The notes below the pieces were generated by a model. It had not been told where the DNA came from. It was given only the letters and a program-made list of their open reading frames with translations, and searched no databases. Below are positions 38,681-47,177 of a DNA stretch of 64,000 nucleotides, piece after piece. Source of the stretch: Phycisphaerae bacterium (GTDB lineage: Bacteria; Planctomycetota; Phycisphaerae; Tepidisphaerales; Tepidisphaeraceae); the NCBI GenBank assembly GCA_030448225.1, contig JAUJNJ010000003.1:62001-126000 (forward strand), written 5' to 3'. Both the position numbers and the translations under genes were made by a program. Position 1 is the stretch's first letter; the number at the start of each line of letters is the position of its first letter.

Positions 38681-41042
38681 CTAAAACATCCCCACTGAAG
38701 TGGGGACGCCGGTGGGGCGTTGCGCGGGGACGCGGGCCGCGGTCGCCGCCGCCGCCGCGGGGGCCGCGATCGCCACCGCCGCCGCCGCCGCCACGGGGGC
38801 CGCGGTCGCCGCCGCCACCGCCGCGCGGGCCGCGGTCGCCACCGCCACCGCCGCCGCGGTACTCGTCCTGGCCGCCGCCGCCGTTGCCGCCGGCGGGGCG
38901 CCGACGGGGTCGGGGTCGCTCAGGCCTTCGTCCTTCATCGCGGCCTTGCGGCTGAGCTTAATGCGGCCCTGGTCGTCGATCAGGATCACCTTCACCCGCA
39001 CCTCGTCGCCGACCTGCACCACGTCGGTCGTGCGGTCGACGTACTTGTCGGACAGCTCGCTGACGTGGCACAAGCCGTCGGTCTCGGCGCGCGATCTCGA
39101 CGAACGCGCCGAAATCCTTGATGCTCACCACCCTGCCGGCGTAAATCTTGCCGACCTTCACTTCGGCGGTCATCGCCTCGACGATGTCGCGGCAGCGCTC
39201 GGCGCCGGCGGCGTCGGTGCTGCTGATGAAGACGGTGCCGTCGTCCTCGATGTCGATGCGGGTGTTGGTGTCCTCCTGGAGCTTCTTGATGTTCTTGCCG
39301 CCCGGGCCGATCAGCTTGCCGATCTTCTCCGGGTCGATCTTCACCGTCAGCAGCCGCGGCGCCCACTGGCTGATCGTCTCGCGCGGGGCGGCGAGCGTCT
39401 CGGCCATCTTCGCGAGGATCACCTCGCGGGCGCTCTTGGCGCGGTGCAGGCTCTGGCGGACCACGTCGTAGTCAATGCCCTCGATCTTGATGTCGAGCTG
39501 GATCGCGGTGATGCCGTCGCGCGTGCCGCAGACCTTGAAGTCCATGTCGCCGAAGTGGTCCTCCTCGCCGATGATGTCGGTCAGGAGCACCTTCTTCTCC
39601 CCCTCCTGCACGAGGCCGATCGAGATGCCCGCGACGGGCTTCGTGATCGGCACGCCGGCGTCCATCAGGGCGAGGGTGCCGGCGCAGCTCGAGGCCATCG
39701 ACGACGAGCCGTTGGACTCCAGGATGTCGCTGATGACCTTCACGGTGTACGGGAACTGCTCGACCGCCGGCAGCACGGCGATCAGGCTGCGCTCGGCGAG
39801 CGCGCCGTGGCCGATCTCGCGGCGGCCCGGGCCGCGGATCGGGCGGACCTCGCCGACCGAGTAGCTCGGGAAGTTGTAGTGCAGCATGAACTTCTGGCTG
39901 TACTCGTCGGTCAGCCCGTCGACCATCTGCTCGTCGCTGCTCGTGCCGAGCACGACCGTGCACATCGACTGCGTCTCGCCGCGGGTGAACACCGACGACC
40001 CGTGTACGCGGGGCAGGATGCCGACCTCGCACGCGATCGGGCGGATCGTCTCGAAGTCGCGGCCGTCGGGGCGGACGCCGGCGAGGATCGCCTCGCGCGT
40101 CACCTGTTCCTCGATCTCCGAGAAGATGTTGCGGAGTTTCTTCACCTCGGTCTTCTGGGCGATGATCGACGCGTAGCTGGCGTTGACGTCGGTGACCGGC
40201 GGGGCGAACTCGGTCAGCAGATCGTCGAGGATCGACTTGACCGCCGCGCTGCGGTCGTGCTTGCCGGGGCGGCCCTTCACCTCGCGGATCTTGCCCATCA
40301 CGCGGGTGCGGACGTTCTCGGCGAACGCCGCGTCGGCGCTCTTGGCCCCGCCGACCTTCGGCGTGCCGGCCTTCTGCTGGAGTTCCTCGATCATCCCGAC
40401 GATCTCGATGATTGCCTTGTGGCCGAACTCGATCGCGTCGGCGGTGTCGTCCTCGGTCGTCTCGCGGGCGCCCACCTCGATCATGTTGATCGCGTTGCGC
40501 GTCCCGGCGACGACGACGTCCATGTCGCTGTACTCGATCTGCTCCACGGTCGGGTTCAGGACGAGCTTGCCCTCGATCCGGCCGACGCGTACGTGCGCGA
40601 TCGGGCGGATGAACGGGATGTCGCTGATCGCGATCGCGGCGCTGGCGGCGATCCCGCTGAACACGTCCGGGTCGTTCTCGTGGTCGAACGCCAGCACGTT
40701 CAGGTGGACCTGCACCTCGTCCATGAACCCCTTGGGGAACAGCGGGCGCATCGGGCGGTCGATGAGGCGGGCGGTGAGGATCTCCTTCGTCGTCGGCCGG
40801 CCCTCGCGCTTCAGGAACCCGCCGGGGAACTTGCCGGCGGCGGCGCGGCGCTCGCGGTAGTCGACCTGGAGCGGGAAGAAGTCGATGCCCTCGCGCGGGT
40901 TGGCGCGGACGACGGCGCCGAAGACGACGCTGTCGCCGTACTGCACGGTGACCGCGCCGCCGGCGAGCTTGGCGTACGTGCCGGTCGAGATCACGAGCGG
41001 GCGCCCGCCGACCTGGCGTTCGATTCGAATGGCTTGTTGCAT
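38681..41042 (-). CDS. pnp: Polyribonucleotide nucleotidyltransferase (frameshift near C-terminus)
   Basis: 3'-5' phosphorolytic exoribonuclease. From ATG 41042, about 650 residues are intact: two RNase PH cores ([20 protein letters not shown], then [20 protein letters not shown] and the catalytic region [12 protein letters not shown]), KH domain ([20 protein letters not shown]) and the start of S1 ([20 protein letters not shown]). A one-base shift near 39090 leads to [20 protein letters not shown], the rest of S1. The tail after about 38920 reads best in a third frame as [20 protein letters not shown] and further GGDRGPR repeats, an RGG-type extension. The stop at 38681 belongs to a different frame, so the exact end is uncertain. 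Forms an operon with rpsO. Confidence 0.94.
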
Positions 41043-41167
41043 GCAGGGATTCCTTCTGTCCGGCCTCTCTCGGAAAACGAACCGGCGGCGCGATGGGCCG
41101 CGCGTCCCGGCGGGCGGCAGGGCGGGACCGACAGGAGGAAATGCGGAATGATGAGGGCTCGCGGAAG

Positions 41168-41263
41168 TCGCTAGTTGCTAGTTGTCAGTTGCTAGTGAAG
41201 AGGCGGGCGGCGCCTGGCGCTCTTCTCTCTTACTAGCAACTAGCAACTCTCAACTAGCAACTG
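41168..41263. repeat. AGTTGCTAG word cassette between rpsO and pnp
   Basis: GCTAGTTGCTAGTTGTCAGT and TGCTAGTG on the left face TACTAGCAACTAGCAACTCT and CAACTAGCAACTG on the right. Same words as at 1986-2083. Here it lies in the rpsO-pnp intercistronic RNA, where in other bacteria RNase III and E processing sites control pnp. Confidence 0.75.
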
Positions 41264-41431
41264 CTCCAAGCCGTCATCATTCAGCACTTCCCCTCGGCAC
41301 GCGCCCCGCGCGGGTGAGACCCACCCGGGGGACGTTCGTTTGCCCGCCGCGGCCGGAGGCCAGTTGGGGTAGGGGCGCGCGGCGGGGGATAAACCTCTTG
41401 TAAATGTCCGAACGACTTTGCTGGATTCAAG

Positions 41432-41583
41432 CACGGAGACACGGGGAGGAGAAGACGAGGATGGAAGATGGAGAATGGAAGGTGGAGGAAGAGCACCGGG
41501 ACCGGCTCTTCCGTCTTCCTCCATCCTCTATCTTCCATCCTCCACCTTCGTCTTCCCCTCCTACCTCCGTGTCTCCGTGGTCC
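41432..41583. repeat. Long compound hairpin of CACGGAGACACGG and GATGGAAGATGG words
   Basis: The left arm starts CACGGAGACACGGGGAGGAG and runs through GACGAGGATGGAAGATGGAG. The right arm runs CCATCCTCTATCTTCCATCC and ends ACCTCCGTGTCTCCGTGG. The arms are about 60 bases each around a loop of roughly 30 bases. Located 30 bases beyond the rpsO terminator. Confidence 0.8.
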
Positions 41584-41612
41584 AACTTCTTCAACGCGAC
41601 ACGGGTAAACAA

Positions 41613-41642
41613 AAAGTGCCGAGCCCACCCGGGCTCAGCACT
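41613..41642 (-). terminator. Terminator immediately after rpsO
   Basis: On the minus strand AGTGCTGAGCCC / GGGCTCGGCACT (one mismatch) is followed by TTTTTG, starting 16 bases after the rpsO stop. It may attenuate read-through into pnp. Confidence 0.88.
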
Positions 41643-41657
41643 TGAATGCGGCAGGCC

Positions 41658-41921
41658 TTACTTACGCAGGCCGAGTCGCTGAATGATCTGTTGGTAGCGG
41701 GTGCGGTCCTCGCGGGTGAGGTACTTCAGCAGACTGTTCCGCCGGCTGACCATCTTGAGCAGCCCGCGGCGCGACGAGTGGTCCTTCTTGTGCGTCCGCA
41801 GGTGGTCGGTCAACTCGGTGATCTGCCGGGTCAGCAGCGCGATCTGCACCTCGGGCGAGCCGGTGTCCTTGTCGTGAATCTTGTAGTCGGTGACGATCTG
41901 GTTCTTGGCTTCGGCGTTCAT
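41658..41921 (-). CDS. rpsO: 30S ribosomal protein S15
   Basis: 87 residues, intact: [40 protein letters not shown], then [20 protein letters not shown] and [20 protein letters not shown]. Typical S15 length and sequence. Two consecutive ATGs (41924 and 41921) follow GGAG at nine bases; the second is chosen because it matches the family's usual start. S15 binds 16S rRNA in the platform and often represses its own mRNA. First gene of the rpsO-pnp operon. Confidence 0.97.
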   Translation of the reverse strand: MNAEAKNQIVTDYKIHDKDTGSPEVQIALLTRQITELTDHLRTHKKDHSSRRGLLKMVSRRNSLLKYLTREDRTRYQQIIQRLGLRK

Positions 41922-42187
41922 CATCGAGGCGGTCTCCTAGACACCAAACCCCCAGCAATCCGTGCCGGCCGGGTCGGTCATGGTAGGGTCCCGCGCCACA
42001 CGATGCGGCGACGGGAAGCGGGCCACGATAGGCGATCCGCGCTGCGGTTTCAAGGGAAGGCGACGCGCCGGGGCGGGGGGCGATGGGCAAGCGTCGGCAA
42101 TGTCCGCCCGTTACATAATTATGCGAAGGTGGACTCGTAGGACCGAAAGAATTGCCGCGGATCGCAGCGTGCCAGAAAGCGCCGGTT

Positions 42188-42266
42188 GCACCTCATAGCC
42201 GCGGGCGGAAGCCCGCTGGTCTTCCGCAGAAAGACCGACGGGCTTCCGCCCGCGGCTATCAGGTGC
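42188..42266. repeat. Hairpin with 21-base perfect arms (TAGCCGCGGGCGGAAGCCCG)
   Basis: ATAGCCGCGGGCGGAAGCCC at 42195 is matched by GGGCTTCCGCCCGCGGCTAT ending at 42259. Flanking GCACCT/AGGTGC extends the pairing. Lies between the divergent rpsO and the minus-strand response regulator. No T-tract. Confidence 0.75.
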
Positions 42267-42319
42267 GCTCCGCGGGGTAGATCATTCCGAACCGTGATCG
42301 ACGATCAGCATTCCGCGTG

Positions 42320-42379
42320 CTCGCGGCAACGCGCCTGCACTCGCGGCAACGCGCCTGCACTCGCGGCGACGCGCCCGCA
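42320..42379. repeat. Three tandem copies of a 20-base unit
   Basis: CTCGCGGCAACGCGCCTGCA twice exactly, then CTCGCGGCGACGCGCCCGCA with two changes. It lies 35 bases downstream of the response-regulator stop. It has no spacers and is not a CRISPR. Confidence 0.85.
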
Positions 42380-42413
42380 CGCACTCCCGCGTATACGGGC
42401 ACGACTGGGCGGC

Positions 42414-42812
42414 TCACGCCGTCGGCGCGGGGCTGAGCAGGCGCTCGGCGGCGGAGATGAGCTTGTCCATCTTCACGGGCTTGTTCAAGTACTCGCTGAC
42501 GCCGAGGCTCTCGGCGTACATCTTGTGCCGCGCGCCCTGGTTGCCGGTGATCATGATCACGAACGGCTTGGCGTTGCGCGGCTTCTTCGCCTTGATCTTC
42601 TCCAGCACGAGGAACCCGCTGCGCCCGGGGAGCATCATGTCGAGCACGACGAGGTCGGGCTGGTTCCGCTCCGCGAGTTCCACCGCCTTGTTGCCGTTGC
42701 CGGCCGTCTCGATCTGCGCGCCGGTCGGTTCGAAGGCGGCCTGCATGCTGAACAGGATGTCCGAGTCGTCGTCGACGAGGAGCACCTTCTTGTCTTTCAA
42801 CGCGTCGGTCAT
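42414..42812 (-). CDS. Single-domain response regulator
   Basis: 132 residues from ATG 42812; a stand-alone CheY-like receiver. Acidic pocket VLLVDDDSD, phosphoacceptor Asp58 in LVVLDMMLPGRSG, Thr89 in VIMITGN and Lys111 in YLNKPVKMDKL are all present. No output domain, so it acts by protein contact. No histidine kinase is adjacent. An extended upstream frame exists but MTDALKDKKVLLVDDDS is the normal start. Confidence 0.93.
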   Translation of the reverse strand: MTDALKDKKVLLVDDDSDILFSMQAAFEPTGAQIETAGNGNKAVELAERNQPDLVVLDMMLPGRSGFLVLEKIKAKKPRNAKPFVIMITGNQGARHKMYAESLGVSEYLNKPVKMDKLISAAERLLSPAPTA

Positions 42813-42998
42813 GGCAAACTCCGGGTGTATGGTCGCGGCCGGTTCGAGTGTCGGCAGGCCGCGGGGGATTGTCAAGAAAAGCCCGGCGGCGGCCCGATAA
42901 CGACCGGCCGCGGGTCTGGCGCGAACCGGCGAGTCGGGGACCGACGAACGTCGTCGGCCGGGCCCGCCGCGCGTCCGCGCGACCGGCTGCGCCCCCTT

Positions 42999-43904
42999 AT
43001 GTCGCCGAACTCCCCGATTATAGTCCTCGACAGTGGCCTGGGCGGATTAACCGTCGCCCGGTCGATCCGCGCGGCCCTGCCCCACGAGCGGCTGCTCTAC
43101 TTCGGCGACACCGCCCGCCTGCCGTACGGCAACCGGTCGGCGCCGACGGTCACGGCGTACGTCCGGCAGATCGTCGCGTTCCTGCGGCCGCACCGCCCGA
43201 AGCATGTCGTGATCGCCTGCAACACCGCCACCGCCCTGGCGATGCCGGCCGTGCGGGCGGCGTTCCCCGAGATATCGTTCAGCGGCGTGATCGAGCCGGG
43301 CGCCAAGGCGGCGGCCGGGGCGGCGGGGGCCAAGGCGGTGCCGGTCATCGGCGTGCTCGCCACCGAGGCGACCGTGCGGTCCAAGGCGTACGAGCGGGCG
43401 ATCCACCGCCACCGCAGCCACGTCCGCCTCCTGCTCCAGCAGGCGCCGCTGCTCGCCGCGATGATCGAGGAGGGGCGGCACGACCGCGACCCGCTGTTGC
43501 GGATGGCGCTGAAGGGTTACCTGCTGCCGCTGGCGAAGCGCAAGATCGACGTGCTGGTGCTCGGGTGCACGCACTACCCGGTGCTGAAGGGCCTGATCGG
43601 CCGCATGCTCGGCGAGCGCGTGCGCGTGATTGACTCGGCCGACCAGTGCGCCGAAGATGTCGCCCGCCGACTCCGCACCACCGGCCTGCTGCGGCCCGGC
43701 CCGGCGATCCCGGCGACGACCGCCGAGGACGTCGAGAGCGCCGACCTCGACGCCGTCCGGTGCTTCGTGACCGACGACGCCGTGCGGTTCGCGAAGTTGG
43801 CCCCGCGGTTCCTCGGCGCGAAGATCCGCACGCCGGAACTCGTGACGCCCGAACAGTTGCAGGCGCTCACGAGCGGGCCCGTGCCGTTTCGGGAAGCGGT
43901 GTGA
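42999..43904 (+). CDS. murI: Glutamate racemase
   Basis: Makes D-glutamate for peptidoglycan. 301 residues, intact, from ATG 42999 (MSPNSPIIVLDSGLGGLTVA). The two catalytic Cys are visible: Cys74 in VIACNTATALAM and Cys190 in LVLGCTHYPVLKGLIG. YFGDTARLPYGNRS is the substrate-loop signature. A long in-frame extension upstream is rejected because the DSG motif must lie near the N-terminus. MurI implies a peptidoglycan wall, consistent with the current view of planctomycetes. Confidence 0.96.
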   Translation: MSPNSPIIVLDSGLGGLTVARSIRAALPHERLLYFGDTARLPYGNRSAPTVTAYVRQIVAFLRPHRPKHVVIACNTATALAMPAVRAAFPEISFSGVIEPGAKAAAGAAGAKAVPVIGVLATEATVRSKAYERAIHRHRSHVRLLLQQAPLLAAMIEEGRHDRDPLLRMALKGYLLPLAKRKIDVLVLGCTHYPVLKGLIGRMLGERVRVIDSADQCAEDVARRLRTTGLLRPGPAIPATTAEDVESADLDAVRCFVTDDAVRFAKLAPRFLGAKIRTPELVTPEQLQALTSGPVPFREAV

Positions 43905-43944
43905 CGATGGCGGGTCGATCGACGAGGGAAGCGACCCCGAGTTC

Positions 43945-44622
43945 ATGATGACACTGACCCTTCCCCGCCGTCCCGCCTGCCGATCGCTCGCCGCCGCGAT
44001 GCTGATTTTGCTCGCGTCGTGCGCGACCGGGTGTCAGCAGATCCGCCGGGCGTCGGACATGGTCGCGGGCAACACGCCGGGGCGGTACGCGCGGCAGATG
44101 GAGAACGACGCGTCGCCCGACCTGCGTTGGAAGGGGATGACGCGGCTCGTTGACCACGACTTCGCCAAGCGCCCGCCGTACACGACGCGCTACCGCCAGA
44201 TCGCCACGAACGACCCCGACCCGCTCGTGCGCGCCGTCGCGGTGCGCTCGCTGAACCGCGCGCGCGACGCCGGCGCGACGGACGTGTACATCCGGTCGTT
44301 GACCGACCCGAGCGACCTCGTGCGGCTCGAGGGGGCCAAGGCGCTGACGAACCTGCCCGACCCCGCCGCCGCCGCGCCGCTGCTGGCGCTGCTGAACGGC
44401 CCGGAGGAGGCGCGCGACGTGCGTTTCGCGGCGACCGAGGCGCTGAAGCATTACAAGCAGTTGAACGTCGCCCGCGCGCTCGTCGCGCGGCTGAACGAGC
44501 GCGACTTCGGCATCGCCTGGCAGGCCCGCCGCAGCCTCCGCCGAATGACCCAGCGCGACCTCGGCTACAACGAACCCGCCTGGCTCCAGTTCTTCACCGG
44601 GCCGGAGACGCCGTTCGGGTAG
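43945..44622 (+). CDS. HEAT-repeat lipoprotein
   Basis: 225 residues, intact. Signal peptide LAAAMLILLASCATGCQQIR with a lipobox ending at Cys (SCATGC). The mature part is made of alpha-helical HEAT repeats: ATNDPDPLVRAVAVRSLNRA, TDPSDLVRLEGAKALTNLPD, VRFAATEALKHYKQLNVARA and a final WQARRSLRRMTQRDLGYNEP. Such proteins are protein-protein docking platforms. Lies 40 bases after murI on the same strand. Confidence 0.8.
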   Translation: MMTLTLPRRPACRSLAAAMLILLASCATGCQQIRRASDMVAGNTPGRYARQMENDASPDLRWKGMTRLVDHDFAKRPPYTTRYRQIATNDPDPLVRAVAVRSLNRARDAGATDVYIRSLTDPSDLVRLEGAKALTNLPDPAAAAPLLALLNGPEEARDVRFAATEALKHYKQLNVARALVARLNERDFGIAWQARRSLRRMTQRDLGYNEPAWLQFFTGPETPFG

Positions 44623-44630
44623 GGGTGGGG

Positions 44631-44792
44631 GAGGAGTCAAGGGTCAAGAGTCAAGAGTCAAGGGTCAGCGGACGGTGGCCCCTGGCAGTTCCGCGTCGGT
44701 CATCCAACTAACGTTCTCGAACCTTGCCCGTTGCCCTTCGCGCTTAACCCTTCAGCTCCTGACCCTTGACCCTTGACCCTTGACCTCCCTCC
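44631..44792. repeat. GTCAAGGGTCAAGAG word cassette
   Basis: GAGGAGTCAAGGGTCAAGAG and TCAAGAGTCAAGGGTCAGCG on the left face CTCCTGACCCTTGACCCTTG and ACCCTTGACCTCCCTCCC on the right. About 40-base arms around an 80-base loop. Same words as at 8485-8584. Lies after the HEAT lipoprotein gene. Confidence 0.8.
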
Positions 44793-45122
44793 CACTTCAC
44801 GATTGACTTTCCCCCGTAAACCCGGTTAATTTCCCGCAATCTCGCCCGCGTGTCGCCGTTGGGCGGCCGTGGGGCCAGGTGCTCCGTCGCGAGCCGTTCG
44901 GCGCGTCCCGCCGGCGGGCTCGGTGTGCCGGATCGAGCGGAATACCGGTCTTGCCGATCGGGCGGCCCTCCCCGTGGGACGGGGCGACGGGCCGCCGGCG
45001 ATCGCCAAAGCTCGCGTTCTTCTCAACCCCTCCCGCCCAGCCAGCCGCGTAGTCGCCGCGCCCGCCGGTCCCGCCCGCCGGATCGCCGCCGTGAGTCGTA
45101 CCCCGCATGGGAGCCCGCGCGC

Positions 45123-45857
45123 GTGACACCCGAAGCCATCGCCACGGCCGAGGAGATCCTCGGCTACTCGTTCCAGGACCTGGACCTCCTGAAGGAATCG
45201 CTCACCCACGCGTCGAGCGCGGACAACCGCCTCGACAGCAACGAGCGCATGGAGTTCCTCGGCGACGCCGTCCTCGACCTGATCATCTGCGAGGAACTGT
45301 TCCGCCAGTTCCCCGACAAGCAGGAGGGGGAGCTGACCAAGATCAAGTCCGCCGTCGTCTCCCGCCGCACCTGCGCCGAGGTGGCGAACGACACCGGGCT
45401 GACCGACTGCCTCATCATCGGCAAGGGGATCAGCTCGCGCAGCGCGATGCCCAGCTCGCTGGCGGCGGCGGTGTACGAGTCGATCGTGGCGGCGGTCTAC
45501 CTCGACGGCGGGTTCGAGGTGGTGAAGGAGTACGTCCTGCGCACGATGCGGCCGAAGATCGAGGAGATCGGCCGCGACGCCAGCCTCCAGAACTACAAGG
45601 CCGTCCTCCAGCAGCACGCGCAGAAGGTGATGGGCGCCACGCCGGTCTACGAGCTGCTCGACGAGAAGGGCCCCGACCACAGCAAGTGCTTCGAGATCGG
45701 CGTGATGATCGACGGCCGCCGCTTCACCACCGCCTGGGGCCCGAACAAGAAGATGGCCGAGCAGAAGGCGGCCCTGCTGGCGCTGGAGGACCTCGGGCTG
45801 ATGACCGCCAAGGAGGTCGACGAGGCGATCGACGAGGTGGCGGAGGAAGTGGAATGA
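45123..45857 (+). CDS. rnc: Ribonuclease III
   Basis: Double-strand-specific endoribonuclease for rRNA and mRNA processing. 244 residues from GTG 45123. The signature NERMEFLGDAVLDLIICEEL (about residues 40-60) and the second metal site SLAAAVYESIVAAVYLDGGF are present. A dsRNA-binding domain follows (QNYKAVLQQHAQKVMGATPV ... KKMAEQKAALLALEDLGLMT). Intact. The 260 bases upstream hold no other gene. Confidence 0.95.
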   Translation: MTPEAIATAEEILGYSFQDLDLLKESLTHASSADNRLDSNERMEFLGDAVLDLIICEELFRQFPDKQEGELTKIKSAVVSRRTCAEVANDTGLTDCLIIGKGISSRSAMPSSLAAAVYESIVAAVYLDGGFEVVKEYVLRTMRPKIEEIGRDASLQNYKAVLQQHAQKVMGATPVYELLDEKGPDHSKCFEIGVMIDGRRFTTAWGPNKKMAEQKAALLALEDLGLMTAKEVDEAIDEVAEEVE

Positions 45858-45971
45858 CGCCGTCGAGTCGACGTGGCGGGACGCCAGGCGCGCGAGGGTG
45901 CTCAATGCCGGTGGCCGGCGGCGGGTGCCCGTCTCCCCGGCGGAGCCCGGCCGCCGGTCCTCGCAACGCTC

Positions 45972-46477
45972 GTGAATGAGTACGAGACGCATTACCGCGA
46001 GAGTCACGCGGCCGGCTTGGACGACTGGCGGAGCGCCGACGGGTCGAGGAGGCAACGGACCGTGGGCGCCCGCGCGCTCACCGCGGATGGCAAACGGCAG
46101 CCTCACCAGCGGCGCTGAAGCAGGCGGTTCTCCGCACGGTCCGCGACCACTTGATGGAGCGGATGGGTGACATCAGCCAAGTCACGCGGTTCGACGATCT
46201 GATCCGGATCGTGGAAGACGCCGCGGTTCCCGGCTTTGGAACCCTGGCCCGATATGACACCGCACTCAGGATCGGGCGCGCTCGGGGTGCTCCCGGACAA
46301 GGTCTACCTGCACGCGGGAACCCACCCGCGGTGCCCGGGCACTCGGCTTAGATGTCACGTCGGGCGTGATTGCCGCGAGTCAGCTTCCGCCGGCGCTTCG
46401 TCGTCTTCAGCCTCAAGGAGGCGGAAGACTTCCTCTGCATCTTCAAGGACGAATTGACGCCTGATCTAGTCCATTGA
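45972..46477 (+). pseudogene. Frameshift-broken conserved hypothetical gene
   Basis: No single frame, but consecutive pieces in alternating frames form a sensible protein: VNEYETHYRESHAAGLDDWR, then QAVLRTVRDHLMERMGDISQ, FDDLIRIVEDAAVPGFGTLA, RYDTALRIGRALGVLPDKVY, LHAG, ALGLDVTSGVIAASQLPPAL and EAEDFLCIFKDELTPDLVH ending at 46477. Shifts lie near 46110, 46280 and 46335. The pieces from HLMERMGDIS onward look like one conserved cytosolic family of unknown function. The breaks may be sequencing errors, so the gene may be intact in the organism. The start is uncertain (GTG 45972 proposed). Confidence 0.5.
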
Positions 46478-46491
46478 ATTGCTCGCGCCGG

Positions 46492-47018
46492 TCACTTCAC
46501 GCCCAGGTCCGTCGTCGTGAACAGGCTCTCGTACTTGTAGCCGGCCGATTCGATGTTCTGGCGGGCGCCCTCCTCGCGATCGATCACGGCGACGATGCGG
46601 TCGATCGTGGCGCCGCCGCCCTCGAGCGTCTTGGCCGCCTCGAGCACCTGCCCGCCGGTGGTGAGCACGTCCTCGACGATCAGCACGCGGCTCGCCCGCG
46701 TTTAGCGTCCCCTCGACGAGTTTGCTCGTGCCGTAGTCCTTCTTCTGGTTGCGGATGATGACGAACGGCTTGCCGCACTCCATCGCGGTGGCGGCCGCCA
46801 GCGCGCGACGGGCGCCGAGCTCCGCGCCGGCGATGCGGTCGACGCCGGCGGTCACGCGGGCGGCGAACATCTTGCCGAGCTCGCGAAGGATCTCCGGGCG
46901 GGTCTCGAAGAGGTACTTGTCTAGGTAGTACTTGCTCGTGCGCCCGCTGCGGAGCGTGAACTCGCCGCGGAGCAGGGCGACGTCGGCGATGCTGCTTGGC
47001 CAGGTCGTCTCGGTTCAT
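46492..47018 (-). CDS. pyrE: Orotate phosphoribosyltransferase (frameshifted)
   Basis: Pyrimidine synthesis: orotate plus PRPP to OMP. ATG 47018 gives MNRDDLAKQ, then after a shift near 46995 IADVALLRGEFTLRSGRTSK and YYLDKYLFETRPEILRELGK. The middle reads DRIAGAELGARRALAAATAM and KPFVIIRNQKKDYGTSKLVE. After a second shift near 46690 comes the PRPP-binding motif VLIVEDVLTTGGQVLEAAKT. Ends at 46492. About 175 residues. The gene faces uvrA's end, on the same strand. Confidence 0.9.
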
Positions 47019-47177
47019 GCCCCGAAGATCAGTGCGCCGCGCCGCGCGATCAATGGGGACCGAACTCGCAGCGCAGCGCACGACCCTCGACGCCGCCGAC
47101 CCCCGCGCCCTCGGTTTAGCCGCCGCTCGCAGAGCGCGCACTCCCCGTTTTGAACTACAGGTCCGCGAACACCGACG

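Noticed and set aside
38700..41174. An 824-codon plus-strand frame opposite pnp
   Set aside because: Shadow of pnp; the sense strand holds the RNase PH, KH and S1 motifs.
42320..42379. CRISPR array
   Set aside because: The 20-base units are directly adjacent with no spacers, and no cas genes are present.
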